The notes under the pieces are model-generated. The model did not search any database, was not told the DNA's origin, and saw only the letters and a program-made list of their open reading frames with translations. The position numbers and the translations under genes are program-made. Positions 34,073 through 42,318 of a DNA stretch of 64,000 bases are shown here, in pieces. The DNA lies in contig NZ_JAFVMH010000004.1 in assembly GCF_017377735.1 (NCBI RefSeq), forward strand, positions 1 through 64,000. Direction: 5' to 3'. Every line of letters begins with the position of its first letter. The stretch's first letter is position 1. The DNA comes from Acetobacter garciniae. Its GTDB lineage: Bacteria; Pseudomonadota; Alphaproteobacteria; Acetobacterales; Acetobacteraceae.

Positions 34073-34729
34073 ATGACACAGACACAGACGGTCGAGCGCG
34101 AGAACGCGGCTCCCGAACGGAAATACGAACTCACAGGCGAAACCATTACGACACCCAGCGGCAGAACCCTGCACCGCATCCGCGCGCTCGTTGCGATTGC
34201 CGCAATTGGTGTATCGGCGGGCGACCTCGGCGGGTTCATCGAGACTGACGACAATTTGGATATGTTCGGCGATGCCTGGGTGTTCGGCAATGCCCGGGTG
34301 TTCGGCAATGCCCGGGTGTTCGGCAATGCCCAGGTGTTCGGCAATGCCCAGGTGTTCGGCAATGCCTGGGTGTTCGGCAATGCCTGGGTGTCCGGCAATG
34401 CCCAGGTGTTCGGCAATGCCCGGGTGTCCGGCGATGCCCAGGTGTCCGGCAATGCCCGGGTGTCCGGCGATGCCTGGGTGTCTTTGAATATCCATGTTGG
34501 CTGGCACTCGCATGTCGGTTCTGAAAACGGCACGTTGACATGGTTCCGAACCCAAACTGGCGGAATTTCAGTGAACCATGGATGTTTTTACGGAACGCTA
34601 CCAGAGTTTGAGGGCGCCGTTCAGAAGGCGCATGGCGATAACCAGACCGCTCGTGAGTATGGACTTCTCGTTCAGTTCATCAAGTTGCGTGCTTCTGCGT
34701 GGCCTGCCGACAACAAGGAGGCCGCATGA
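34073..34729 (+). CDS. Hexapeptide-repeat beta-helix protein
   Basis: 218 aa, first gene of the rightward operon. Residues 64-135 are 12 tandem hexapeptides (VFGNAR, VSGDAQ and variants), which predict a left-handed beta-helix of about four turns. The flanks (LVAIAAIGVSAGDLGGFIET before, and HVGWHSHVGSENGTLTW after) resemble phage and YdcK-type proteins. Function unknown. The DNA repeat is so regular that all six frames stay open through it. Confidence 0.7.
   Translation: MTQTQTVERENAAPERKYELTGETITTPSGRTLHRIRALVAIAAIGVSAGDLGGFIETDDNLDMFGDAWVFGNARVFGNARVFGNAQVFGNAQVFGNAWVFGNAWVSGNAQVFGNARVSGDAQVSGNARVSGDAWVSLNIHVGWHSHVGSENGTLTWFRTQTGGISVNHGCFYGTLPEFEGAVQKAHGDNQTAREYGLLVQFIKLRASAWPADNKEAA
34262..34477 (+). 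repeat. 18-bp tandem repeat, 12 copies, coding
   Basis: Unit GTGTTCGGCAATGCCCGG with few changes; copies are contiguous and in frame. The near-identity of the units suggests recent expansion and possible length change between strains. Confidence 0.95.
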
Positions 34730-34986
34730 TGCCTCCCGTAACCCGTGATCGCCCCATATTCGAACGCCTTCAGTTCTGGGCTACCCACTACGCCCTGCGC
34801 GCACTGGATAACAAGATCGTGCAGGCTGCTGTCGGTGCGCTGGTCTGGGCTGCCTGCATCGCGTTCATCTTCCTCACGGACGCGGGCCTTGCGGCATCGG
34901 GCGACGCCCTGAACGTGCTGTTCGGTGTCTGGAACGTGCTTGCAGACGTGACCGGGCTTCCTCGCGCTCCTTACTTGGAGGGTTGA
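34726..34986 (+). CDS. Small membrane protein
   Basis: 86 aa, start overlapping the beta-helix stop (ATGA). A hydrophobic stretch (VQAAVGALVWAACIAFIFLT, about 31-50) predicts one membrane span. Not recognised. Confidence 0.55.
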   Translation: MMPPVTRDRPIFERLQFWATHYALRALDNKIVQAAVGALVWAACIAFIFLTDAGLAASGDALNVLFGVWNVLADVTGLPRAPYLEG

Positions 34987-34989
34987 GGG

Positions 34990-35181
34990 ATGCGTTTACT
35001 TAAGTCGGATATCCGAACTCTGGAGAAAGCGCGAGTATACGGTCAAGTGCGCGTTTTCGAATATTTCGGCAGCAAAGTCCCAAACTCTGGGATTAAGGAC
35101 GCGGAAAAAGGGAAATTTGTTGACCGCAATATTTCCAGAGGACTGCTTAGGGGGGGGATTTCTTCAACCAATATGTGCTGA
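34990..35181 (+). CDS. Possible small protein
   Basis: 63 aa directly after the previous gene; GGAGGG stands upstream of ATG 34990. The sequence is basic with no family features, and the 3' end runs into a G-rich stretch. Weak call. Confidence 0.35.
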   Translation: MRLLKSDIRTLEKARVYGQVRVFEYFGSKVPNSGIKDAEKGKFVDRNISRGLLRGGISSTNMC

Positions 35182-35357
35182 CCGAAAGGGGTATGCGCGC
35201 ATTGCTGGAGAACGAATAAAATATCCGCCTAAAAGCGGAAAAGAAAGAAAAAAGGAAAAAGAAAAATACATCCCCCTAACGCCCCCGCGTCACCCGGCTT
35301 GCGGGCCGGGCTTCGTGGCCGCGTTGGCCTATCATTTCCCACGAGGGAGTTTGGAAA

Positions 35358-35651
35358 ATGTCACAAGCACTTGGATACCCGGATGGTATGGCGTTTGGGC
35401 GTATGGCTCCGGTTGGGAGCCCTTACCACAATGAACTGCCGATGGAGCGTGAATCCCGCGCAGATCAGAAGCTGCTCGAAGCGTTCCATGACAAACTGGA
35501 AGCAGTTGCGAAAGAAGGTGACGCCTTAATGGCAAGGCTCCATTTCGCGCGTGACCTGCCCTCATTTGCGTTCATCGTGGATGACCTGAGAAAAGCTGCT
35601 GCTGAGGTCATGTCTTCTGATGTGGAATATCTGATCGGGATGCAGGGGTGA
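35358..35651 (+). CDS. Hypothetical protein upstream of ERF
   Basis: 97 aa; a purine-rich GAGGGAGT lies upstream. C-terminal half is helical (RADQKLLEAFHDKLEAVAKE). The stop overlaps the ERF start (ATGA). Found in the recombination block; perhaps an accessory to it. Confidence 0.6.
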   Translation: MSQALGYPDGMAFGRMAPVGSPYHNELPMERESRADQKLLEAFHDKLEAVAKEGDALMARLHFARDLPSFAFIVDDLRKAAAEVMSSDVEYLIGMQG

Positions 35652-36409
35652 TGAGCGAAGTCATAACGCGCCCCGCTGCCGCTATTGCCAAGCCGCAAGA
35701 GCCTGCGGGCGGCGATCAGTTGCTTGCCCTCATCACGCAGGCGGCAAGCAATCCAAATTGCGACGTTGAGAAGCTTCGCGCCCTGCTGGAGATGAAAAAG
35801 CAGGTCATGGAGATGGATGACCGCAAGGCGTTCAACGAAGCAATGGCGCTTGCCTCGGGCGAAATCCCGCAGGTCTTCAAGGCTGGCATCAAAGACATGA
35901 AGGGGCATGGCTCCTACAAGTTTGCCAAGTGGGAAGATATGGACCGGCTGATCCGCCCTGTCCTTCTCAAGCACCAACTGCGCCTGTCGTTTGATACCGT
36001 GCGACTGGACGGCGGTTTTATCCGCGTCACCGGGATCATCACGCACGCCAGCGGGCAATCGCAGAGCGCGTCCATGGAGCTTCCCATTGATAATGGGCCA
36101 GGGCGTACAGAGGTGCAGGCCCGTGGTTCAACCATCTCATACGGGAAGCGCTACTGTGCTGAAATGCTGCTGAATATCGTGCGGACTGATGAAGATACAG
36201 ACGGCGCACCCAGGGGTCCCCAGCCGATGTCGGCCATTACGCCCGAGCAAAAAGAAGAACTGGTCAGGCTTCTGCAAGAGACGGGAGCCAATACCGAACA
36301 GTTCTTGGCATGGGCGCGATGCCGCACCCTTGATGAAATGGAAGCGAAGCACTTCCCCAAGGCGCGGCAGGTTCTCTTGGCAAAGCTTAAGGGCAGTTCA
36401 GCGTCATGA
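35648..36409 (+). CDS. ERF-family single-strand annealing recombinase
   Basis: 253 aa. The ERF core is visible: MDDRKAFNEAMALASGEIPQ, YKFAKWEDMDRLIRPVLLKH, LRLSFDTVRLDGGFIRVTG, then ARGSTISYGKRYCAEMLLNI and the closing TDEDTDGAP. It anneals complementary single strands and works with the exonuclease encoded next. The C-terminal 60 residues are a helical tail. Coupled to YqaJ by ATGA overlap. Confidence 0.85.
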   Translation: MMSEVITRPAAAIAKPQEPAGGDQLLALITQAASNPNCDVEKLRALLEMKKQVMEMDDRKAFNEAMALASGEIPQVFKAGIKDMKGHGSYKFAKWEDMDRLIRPVLLKHQLRLSFDTVRLDGGFIRVTGIITHASGQSQSASMELPIDNGPGRTEVQARGSTISYGKRYCAEMLLNIVRTDEDTDGAPRGPQPMSAITPEQKEELVRLLQETGANTEQFLAWARCRTLDEMEAKHFPKARQVLLAKLKGSSAS

Positions 36410-37032
36410 AAATCCACAATGTAGAGCAAGGCTCCGAGGCATGGCACAAGCTGCGCCTTGGTATCCCAACGGCTTCTGAATTTAGCCGCATCATAACCCC
36501 AGACGGCAAGCCTTCACCGCGGGCGAAGGAATACGCGGCCCGGCTTGTGGCTGAGATCATCCTTGGCCGCTCCATGGATGCGGACAAATCTCATATCGAG
36601 GCTATCGCGCGCGGTAAGGAGCTGGAACCCTTTGCTGCCCTTGCATATGAGTTTGAAATGGGGCTGATCACACAGAAAGTCGGCTTTGTGACGAACGACG
36701 CGGGGACGATTGGCATCAGCCCAGATCGGTTTGTCGGGAACGATGGCCTTGTGGAAATCAAATGCCCCTACCCCACCAAGCACGTTCTCTACAGCACATG
36801 CGGGTTCGAAAAACATTACATCGCACAGGTTCAAGGACAGCTTCTGCTTGCTGAACGCGAATGGAATGATCGTGTGTCTTACAGCGATGAACTGCCGATT
36901 TTCATAGATCGCACTTATCGGGATGAGCCTTTCATCAAGGCCCTCGATCAAGCGCTTAAGGACTTCCACGAAATGAAAATGGAAATGCTGCACAAGGTGC
37001 GCGCCGCCGTGAATGTCGAGGTGGCCGCATGA
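36406..37032 (+). CDS. YqaJ/lambda-Exo-type 5'-3' exonuclease
   Basis: 208 aa. EQGSEAWHKLRLGIPTASEF at the start, an acidic site ISPDRFVGNDGLVEIKCPYP with D and ExK catalytic residues, and HYIAQVQGQLLLAEREW match the YqaJ viral recombinase family. It resects double-strand ends to feed the ERF protein. Start and stop overlap neighbours. Confidence 0.9.
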   Translation: MKIHNVEQGSEAWHKLRLGIPTASEFSRIITPDGKPSPRAKEYAARLVAEIILGRSMDADKSHIEAIARGKELEPFAALAYEFEMGLITQKVGFVTNDAGTIGISPDRFVGNDGLVEIKCPYPTKHVLYSTCGFEKHYIAQVQGQLLLAEREWNDRVSYSDELPIFIDRTYRDEPFIKALDQALKDFHEMKMEMLHKVRAAVNVEVAA

Positions 37033-37616
37033 TCCTCTTTTACGACACGGAAAAGACCGGTCTGCCCGACCGGTTTGTCCCACTCAATTCTGACCGCCAG
37101 CCCCGCTGCGTGCAGCTTGCCGCCATATTGACGGACAATGCCGGCGTGGAACTGTCATGCCTGAACCTGATCGTGCATCCGGACGGCTGGACTGTGCCTG
37201 CTGGCGCTGCTGCCGTGCATGGCATCACCACTGAAAAGGCCAAGGCTATCGGCATCCGAGAAGCTGTTGTTGCAACTGCTTTCTACGACCTGAGCCGCAA
37301 AGCCGATCTGGTGGTCGCTCATAACGAGAAGTTCGACCGCCAGATCATCAGCATCATGTATGAACGACTTGGGCGGGGATGGAAACTGGATACGCCTGCG
37401 TTTGACACGATGGAAGCCGCATCCCCGATCGTTAACCTTCCGCCAACGCCCCGCATGGTCGCTGCGGGCATCGATAAGCCCAAAGCGCCCAAACTGGAAG
37501 AGTGCATTCAGCACTTCTTTGGCGAGAAGCTCGAAGGCGCACATGATGCCCTTGTCGATGTTCGCGCCTGCGCTCGCCTGTATTTCCACCTTCGGGATAT
37601 CGGAGTCGCCGCATGA
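37029..37616 (+). CDS. DnaQ-like 3'-5' exonuclease (DEDDh)
   Basis: 195 aa. LFYDTEKTGLP gives the first D and E, VAAHN-like LVVAHNEKFDRQII the second acidic motif, and AHDALVDVRACARLYFHL the H...D of motif III. Probably trims or proof-reads DNA during recombination or replication. In one overlapping run with the recombinase and nuclease. Confidence 0.85.
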   Translation: MILFYDTEKTGLPDRFVPLNSDRQPRCVQLAAILTDNAGVELSCLNLIVHPDGWTVPAGAAAVHGITTEKAKAIGIREAVVATAFYDLSRKADLVVAHNEKFDRQIISIMYERLGRGWKLDTPAFDTMEAASPIVNLPPTPRMVAAGIDKPKAPKLEECIQHFFGEKLEGAHDALVDVRACARLYFHLRDIGVAA

Positions 37617-38002
37617 CCGACCAGAAACCCACAGGCGTGTTCGTGCGGTTTCATGATGGGCAACTGAGCGAAACTCAGATCGCCAAGATATTCAACCCGA
37701 AGCGGACCATGATAGAGAGCCTTCTCGCTATCGGTACGCCTTTGCAGGATGGGGATTTGCCTGTTGTCACCACACTAGGAACCCTTCGCGATCCTGTTCC
37801 ATGCGTCCGCCAGTCCGACGCCCAAGCCGCGATTGCCGCCGTGCAGGCTGAGAATGAGCAGTTGCGGGAAGCTCTTTCGCATGCACGGGAAGCCATAACT
37901 TCAGACGAAAACAAGAGCAGCATCGTTTGCACCGTCTGGGCTGGCCCGGGTGAAACACTGGTGGATTACATCAGCGCGACCCTGGAAGGCGGTGCGGCAT
38001 GA
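37613..38002 (+). CDS. Hypothetical phage protein
   Basis: 129 aa, ATGA overlaps on both sides. A coiled-coil helix (AAIAAVQAENEQLREALSHA) lies in the C-terminal half. The opening MTDQKPTGVFVRFHDGQLSE is of a kind found in accessory phage proteins. Not recognised. Confidence 0.55.
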   Translation: MTDQKPTGVFVRFHDGQLSETQIAKIFNPKRTMIESLLAIGTPLQDGDLPVVTTLGTLRDPVPCVRQSDAQAAIAAVQAENEQLREALSHAREAITSDENKSSIVCTVWAGPGETLVDYISATLEGGAA

Positions 38003-38991
38003 GCGAACAGAACGACGGCAGGCCGGTCCCGACCTATCCCCGTGTGCATGCGCTTCCTGTCGTATCGTTCAGCGGTGGCAAAGACAGCCTCTGCACGCTG
38101 ATAAAGGCGCTGGAGATATACGGCCGCGACGGGATACGGGTTGTAACGGCGGACACGGACAACGAAAACCCACTGACTGTCGAATACATCAACCATACCA
38201 TCCCGGAATTTTTCGGCATCAAGATCGACGTGGTGAAGGCTGATTTCACCGCCCAGATCGCGCGCAAGCGCGTCTACGTTGAAACCGTTTGGCCGACAAA
38301 AGGCGTACCTGACGATATCATTCGAAGCGCCCTGGCAACGCTTCATCCCACCGGAAACGCCTTTCTTGACCTGTGCATCTGGAAAGGCCGGTTCCCATCG
38401 CGCCGGGTGCAATTCTGCACGCAGGAATTAAAATCAAGGCCTCTGTCTGATTATCTGGATAACGTCATAGCCTCGACCAGCCTGCATGTTGAGAACTGGC
38501 AGGGCGTTCGTCGCGATGAGAGCGCAAGCAGGGCAAATGCGCTCATGTGGGAAATCGGCAGCACGAAAACGCAAGCGCACTGGATACACCGGCCCATCAT
38601 CCACATGAGCGCGCTGGAAGTGGTTGCATTCGCCCGCAGCCGTGGTGTGCCACTGAACCCGCTTTACGCGCTGGGAGAAAACCGGGTGGGCTGTTTCCCA
38701 TGTGTGAACTGCGGGAAAGCAGAAATCCTCAATCTGTACCACCGCTGGCCGGAAGTTATCGAGCGGATGCGGGAATGGGAGCGGATCGTCAGCGCAGCCT
38801 CAAAACGCGGGCTTGGTACATTCTTCTTTATTAACCAGGAGGACGGACGCACAGACGCGGAACACTTCGAGGCCAACCGGATCGACAGCGCGGTGGAGTG
38901 GGCCAAGACCGCCCGCGGCGGCACGCAGTTTGACCTTGAGTGCATGATTCCTCCGGCCATGTGTTCATCAGAATATGGATTATGCGAATGA
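37999..38991 (+). CDS. PAPS-reductase-like PP-loop protein
   Basis: 330 aa. VVSFSGGKDSLCTLIKALEI is the ATP-pyrophosphatase loop (SGGKDS near 24-29). A CTQELK motif follows, and VGCFPCVNCGKAEI supplies a cysteine cluster that could bind a metal or Fe-S centre. Family members reduce PAPS or transfer sulfur (DndC-like). Phage copies are frequent and mostly without known substrate; a role in DNA or tRNA modification or anti-restriction is possible but inferred. Confidence 0.8.
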   Translation: MSEQNDGRPVPTYPRVHALPVVSFSGGKDSLCTLIKALEIYGRDGIRVVTADTDNENPLTVEYINHTIPEFFGIKIDVVKADFTAQIARKRVYVETVWPTKGVPDDIIRSALATLHPTGNAFLDLCIWKGRFPSRRVQFCTQELKSRPLSDYLDNVIASTSLHVENWQGVRRDESASRANALMWEIGSTKTQAHWIHRPIIHMSALEVVAFARSRGVPLNPLYALGENRVGCFPCVNCGKAEILNLYHRWPEVIERMREWERIVSAASKRGLGTFFFINQEDGRTDAEHFEANRIDSAVEWAKTARGGTQFDLECMIPPAMCSSEYGLCE

Positions 38992-39554
38992 CCAGCCCCA
39001 CAAACTGGCCCGACCCCGAGCGGCTGGGCGTGCCGATGTTCCCTGAGCAGGATGGGTGGCACTGGCTGTCGAACCGTCCGAATGAAACTCCATTCCCGGC
39101 TGAGTGGTCGCATGAGGACTATTCAGACGCTGACACAGAATGGTTCTGGGATATGGGGGAAGAGTTGGTATCTTCTCATGAAATGAGGGGGCTTTACTAT
39201 CGTGGCCCGTGTCCATTTCCCGGCGCGGCAAATGAGGCTGGCTGCGTTGCTTTAAACAACATCGCAACCCTCACGGAGCAAGCAAGGAAAAACATCGCGG
39301 TTGCAACAGGTGCGCGCAAGATGGCAAAGGCGGTTTCCCCCATTCTTCATGATATCGACAACCAAGTTAATGCCATTCGCAATTCCGGGCTCATCCTCAC
39401 CCCCACGCAAATAGCCGAGATGCTGGCGGGGGAGCGTGAGAAGGTCGCGAGTAAAATCGACGGGCTGATGTTGCGCGGCCGGCGGTTTGATGAGTGGAAC
39501 AGAGCCCTGCAGGCCGCATCGACGGAAATACGACACAGGTGGGAAGCGCCATGA
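38988..39554 (+). CDS. Hypothetical phage protein
   Basis: 188 aa from ATG 38988 overlapping the previous stop. The first 95 residues are rich in Trp, Pro and acidic residues (NWPDPERLGVPMFPEQDGWH); the C-terminal half is helical with QIAEMLAGEREKVASKI. No family recognised. Confidence 0.55.
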   Translation: MTSPTNWPDPERLGVPMFPEQDGWHWLSNRPNETPFPAEWSHEDYSDADTEWFWDMGEELVSSHEMRGLYYRGPCPFPGAANEAGCVALNNIATLTEQARKNIAVATGARKMAKAVSPILHDIDNQVNAIRNSGLILTPTQIAEMLAGEREKVASKIDGLMLRGRRFDEWNRALQAASTEIRHRWEAP

Positions 39555-39769
39555 CCCGTTACAGACTACCAGATGGCCGCACATTCTCCGTGAATGAGAC
39601 TTTCTATCTCGCCTCATGCGACCACTGTGGTTGGGTTGGCTCAACCGAAAAATGCGGCACTGACGTGAATACGGACGCCGGGGACTCAAATGTTTATTGC
39701 CCAAAGTGCCGTGCTGCTGGGGCTGATTGTGGGAAAGTGGCGGAAACAGCCGCGGAGATAGCGCCATGA
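39551..39769 (+). CDS. Small zinc-ribbon protein
   Basis: 72 aa, ATGA overlaps before and after. CDHCGWVG and CPKCRAAG form two CxxC pairs separated by about 25 residues, a zinc ribbon. Role unknown. Confidence 0.6.
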   Translation: MTRYRLPDGRTFSVNETFYLASCDHCGWVGSTEKCGTDVNTDAGDSNVYCPKCRAAGADCGKVAETAAEIAP

Positions 39770-40080
39770 GGACGAGAGAGGAGCAGATTTCTCATTTATC
39801 GGTCGCGCTGTTTAACCAGCATGTCGATATTGATGCCTGTATTAAACTTGCCCGGAAATACATCCTCGAAGCCGAACGCCGGGCCGAACAGCGCGTTCGG
39901 GCGGAGATCGGGCGGGATAGTGAGCGTCTGGATTGGTTGGATAAAACCAGATTTGTCACTCTCGAAGACGCAATAATCGGATGGCGTATCTCCGTTATTG
40001 GTAACAGGCTTTTCAGTATGAAGGGAACAGTGCGCCAAGCCATCGACGCAGCGCGGGAGCTCGACAATGACAGAGGATGA
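39766..40080 (+). CDS. Hypothetical phage protein
   Basis: 104 aa from ATG 39766. Helical in the first half (ARKYILEAERRAEQRVRAEI), then a beta-type part with SERLDWLDKTRFVTLEDAII, a stretch I have seen repeatedly in phage accessory proteins. Function unknown. Confidence 0.55.
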   Translation: MRTREEQISHLSVALFNQHVDIDACIKLARKYILEAERRAEQRVRAEIGRDSERLDWLDKTRFVTLEDAIIGWRISVIGNRLFSMKGTVRQAIDAARELDNDRG

Positions 40081-40585
40081 AGCCAACTCGGATGACCTGA
40101 AAGAAATGCCTCATAACGTCGTCAACATTGGCGACTACCGCATAGAGCGCACGAAATCGGGGTATGATGGCATTGCGATCGGTAAAGATTGTCCGCACCG
40201 AAGCCTTGTCATGGATGACAACGGACACACCTGCACATGTGACGATTGTAAAAAGCAGGTATCCGCATATTGGGCTCTTGGAATGCTCATAACCCAATAT
40301 CGACGCGAATATGAAAAGCTGCACCGGATGCAGGCATTACAGAGGAAACGCGAAACAAAGACCCTTCGGCTCAAGGCCTCCCAAGCTATCGAGACGGCAT
40401 GGCGCAGGCGGGGAACTGTACCAACCTGCCCGCACTGCGATAGAGGAATTTTCCCCTCTGACACTTTTGGTGCCGTTGGGAAGGCTCTGGAATTGGCAGA
40501 GCGGGAAAAATCGCCCCCTAAGAAGTGGTCGGGCGCCGCAACGGCTGAAGTGGTGAAGATAACGGAGCAGGCAATCCATGACTGA
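40067..40585 (+). CDS. Zinc-ribbon phage protein
   Basis: 172 aa. Two cysteine clusters: CTCDDCKKQ near 58-66 and TCPHCDRG near 123-129, joined by a long basic helix. Suggests a nucleic-acid-binding protein. It overlaps both neighbours in the operon. Confidence 0.6.
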   Translation: MTEDEANSDDLKEMPHNVVNIGDYRIERTKSGYDGIAIGKDCPHRSLVMDDNGHTCTCDDCKKQVSAYWALGMLITQYRREYEKLHRMQALQRKRETKTLRLKASQAIETAWRRRGTVPTCPHCDRGIFPSDTFGAVGKALELAEREKSPPKKWSGAATAEVVKITEQAIHD

Positions 40586-40814
40586 CCCACGCATTGAGGC
40601 GGTAGCCCGTGCATTGTGCCTTCAGGACGGACATGACCCAGACGGCAATGACAGCTATATCCAGTCCGGCATGGGCGCGAACTGGTGTGCATTCAAGGAT
40701 AATGCGCGGGCTGCCTTAGCAGTCGCCGACGCCGTGTACCCGCTGCTCCGAGGTGTGAGCATTCCGGAGCTGCCCACAAACGTGCCGATCGGCAGGAGGG
40801 GGAAAGATGGGTGA
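40578..40814 (+). CDS. Small hypothetical protein
   Basis: 78 aa. DPRIEAVARALCLQDGHDPD then AFKDNARAALAVADAVYPLL, a pattern common in small phage proteins of unknown function. Overlaps the excisionase-like gene by 8 nt. Confidence 0.55.
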   Translation: MTDPRIEAVARALCLQDGHDPDGNDSYIQSGMGANWCAFKDNARAALAVADAVYPLLRGVSIPELPTNVPIGRRGKDG

Positions 40815-41064
40815 GATTCTTGCCCCCGTTCAGCGCAAAGTCATGCGCGCCAGCGAGGCGGCGTCTTATCTGGGCATATCCGAAACCAGCTTTCGGAGCA
40901 TCGCCAAGAAGGAGATACCGCCCGTCCAGATCAGCGAAAAACGCCAGGTCTGGCTTATTGAGGATCTGGACTCATACCTTGCGGCCCGCTCGGGCAGGAT
41001 GCCGGCACCGCAACAGACGAATGAATGGGATTCCCTGTGCCGCCGCTTAACCTCAAATATGTGA
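40807..41064 (+). CDS. xis: Excisionase-like (AlpA/MerR-type HTH) protein
   Basis: 85 aa. VMRASEAASYLGISETSFRS then IAKKEIPPVQISEKRQVWLI is the winged HTH of AlpA/Xis proteins. It lies directly before the integrase and overlaps it by 40 nt, the usual place of an excisionase. It probably directs integrase toward excision. Confidence 0.75.
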   Translation: MGEILAPVQRKVMRASEAASYLGISETSFRSIAKKEIPPVQISEKRQVWLIEDLDSYLAARSGRMPAPQQTNEWDSLCRRLTSNM

Positions 41065-42065
41065 AAATTTACAGGGATAGGCACGGGAAAACCCGATATT
41101 ACTTCCGCAAAAAAGGGGCAAAAAGTGTCAAGCTGCCGGACCTTCATGCGGAAGGGTTCTTGGATGCGTACCATGCGGCCCTCACCGGATATGAGCGCGT
41201 TGAGCCAAAAGCCGCTGCGGTCAGGAGCCAAACTTTAGAACATCTGATTATCCTCTGGCTCAAGTCTCCGCACTTCACTCGCCTGGAAGAAAGCACAAAG
41301 GCCGTTTATATGCGCCTGCTAAACCGGATCAGGGAGAGTGAAGCCGCAGGCGGCAATGCCCCCACCATGCAGGCAAAGCATATTCGCATCCTCGTCTCGC
41401 ACTTCGGGACTGCGCCAACAACCGCACAGAGGATACTCCGCCTGATGGGGCAGCTTATGCAGTTTTCCAGATCGATCGGATGGAGAGAGGATGACCCCAC
41501 CCTTGGGATAAAGCTCAAGCGCCAGAGAAGCGAAGGAATACACTCTTGGACTGAGGGGGAAATTGCGCAGTATGAAGCATGCTGGCCGTCCGGGAGCATC
41601 CCGCGCCTGGCACTCTATCTCATGCTCTACACCGGCCAACGCCGGAGTGACGTGGTGCGCATGGGGCCTGCTGACATTTCAGGCGGATCACTCAGGCTTA
41701 AGCAGCAGAAGACCAAAACTGAACTGATCCTGCCCATTCATGCAGCATTGCGCGCGGAGATCGACCAGTGGCGAGGAACCGGGCAAACATTTCTGGAAGC
41801 CAGTAGCCGGAGACCCTACACGGCTAACGGATTTTACAACGTATTCAAGGGGTGGTGCCGAGCGGCCAAGCTGCCGGAGCGATGCTCTCCGCACGGGCTC
41901 AGAAAGGCTGCGGCCAGGCGGCTGGCGGAGGCGGGCTGTTCTGCACATCAAATCGCGGCCATCACAGGACACAAGAGGCTGGCTGATGTGGCCCATTACA
42001 CCAAGGCCGCTGAGCAGCGGAAAATGGCAGAGGACGCAATGTCAAGGTTAGACGGAAGTGTCTAA
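41025..42065 (+). CDS. int: Tyrosine-type phage integrase
   Basis: 346 aa. N-terminal arm-binding part (YVKIYRDRHGKTRYYFRKKG), a SAM-like core-binding domain, and a catalytic domain with TGQRRSDVVRM (first Arg), HGLRKAAARRLAE (His-x-x-Arg), GHKRLADVAHYTKA (Gly-His and the nucleophile Tyr). It ends 65 nt from the tRNA-Arg 3' end, the likely attachment site. Confidence 0.95.
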   Translation: MGFPVPPLNLKYVKIYRDRHGKTRYYFRKKGAKSVKLPDLHAEGFLDAYHAALTGYERVEPKAAAVRSQTLEHLIILWLKSPHFTRLEESTKAVYMRLLNRIRESEAAGGNAPTMQAKHIRILVSHFGTAPTTAQRILRLMGQLMQFSRSIGWREDDPTLGIKLKRQRSEGIHSWTEGEIAQYEACWPSGSIPRLALYLMLYTGQRRSDVVRMGPADISGGSLRLKQQKTKTELILPIHAALRAEIDQWRGTGQTFLEASSRRPYTANGFYNVFKGWCRAAKLPERCSPHGLRKAAARRLAEAGCSAHQIAAITGHKRLADVAHYTKAAEQRKMAEDAMSRLDGSV

Positions 42066-42089
42066 CCGAAAACGGCAGAGTGTCTAACC
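42058..42089. repeat. Direct repeat GTGTCTAACC near the attachment site
   Basis: Ten bases repeated at 42058-42067 and 42080-42089, 22 bp apart, straddling the integrase stop. Candidate arm-type integrase binding sites. Confidence 0.45.
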
Positions 42090-42130
42090 AAGATAGAAAA
42101 TGGCGGTTTACTGCGTTTTTCGCAAAGCGC

Positions 42131-42207
42131 TGGTGGACCCGACGCGATTCGAACGCGTGACCTTTGCCTTCGGAGGGCAACGCTCTATCCAGCTGAGCTA
42201 CGGGTCC
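42131..42207 (-). tRNA. tRNA-Arg (anticodon CCG); prophage attachment site
   Basis: A full cloverleaf on the - strand: acceptor GGACCCG/CGGGTCC, D arm GCTCAGCTGGATAGAGC, anticodon stem TTGCC/GGCAA with loop CTCCGAA, T arm with GTTCGAATC, and an encoded CCA at 42131-42133. The prophage abuts the 3' end, so the phage core presumably restores the tRNA 3' half. The other junction is outside the window. Confidence 0.95.
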
Positions 42208-42318
42208 CTGCGCCCTCCCTAACCCAAAGCCATAGGGTTGCCAAGCCTCTATCTGTGCGGGCTGGCAACTTCGTGTGCTCATACAGCGTGGGCTTGCCAA
42301 AGGCGGCCCGGCGACCGG

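Noticed and set aside
34262..34477. Tandem 18-bp repeats considered as a CRISPR array
   Set aside because: The units are contiguous with no spacers, in frame, and encode a hexapeptide beta-helix.
34037..34555. Open frames on the - strand through the repeat
   Set aside because: The regular 18-bp repeat keeps all six frames open; only the + frame has sensible flanks and a promoter.
1..42130. Left attachment site inside the window
   Set aside because: No second copy of the tRNA-Arg 3' segment was found by eye left of 42131; late genes continue to base 1.
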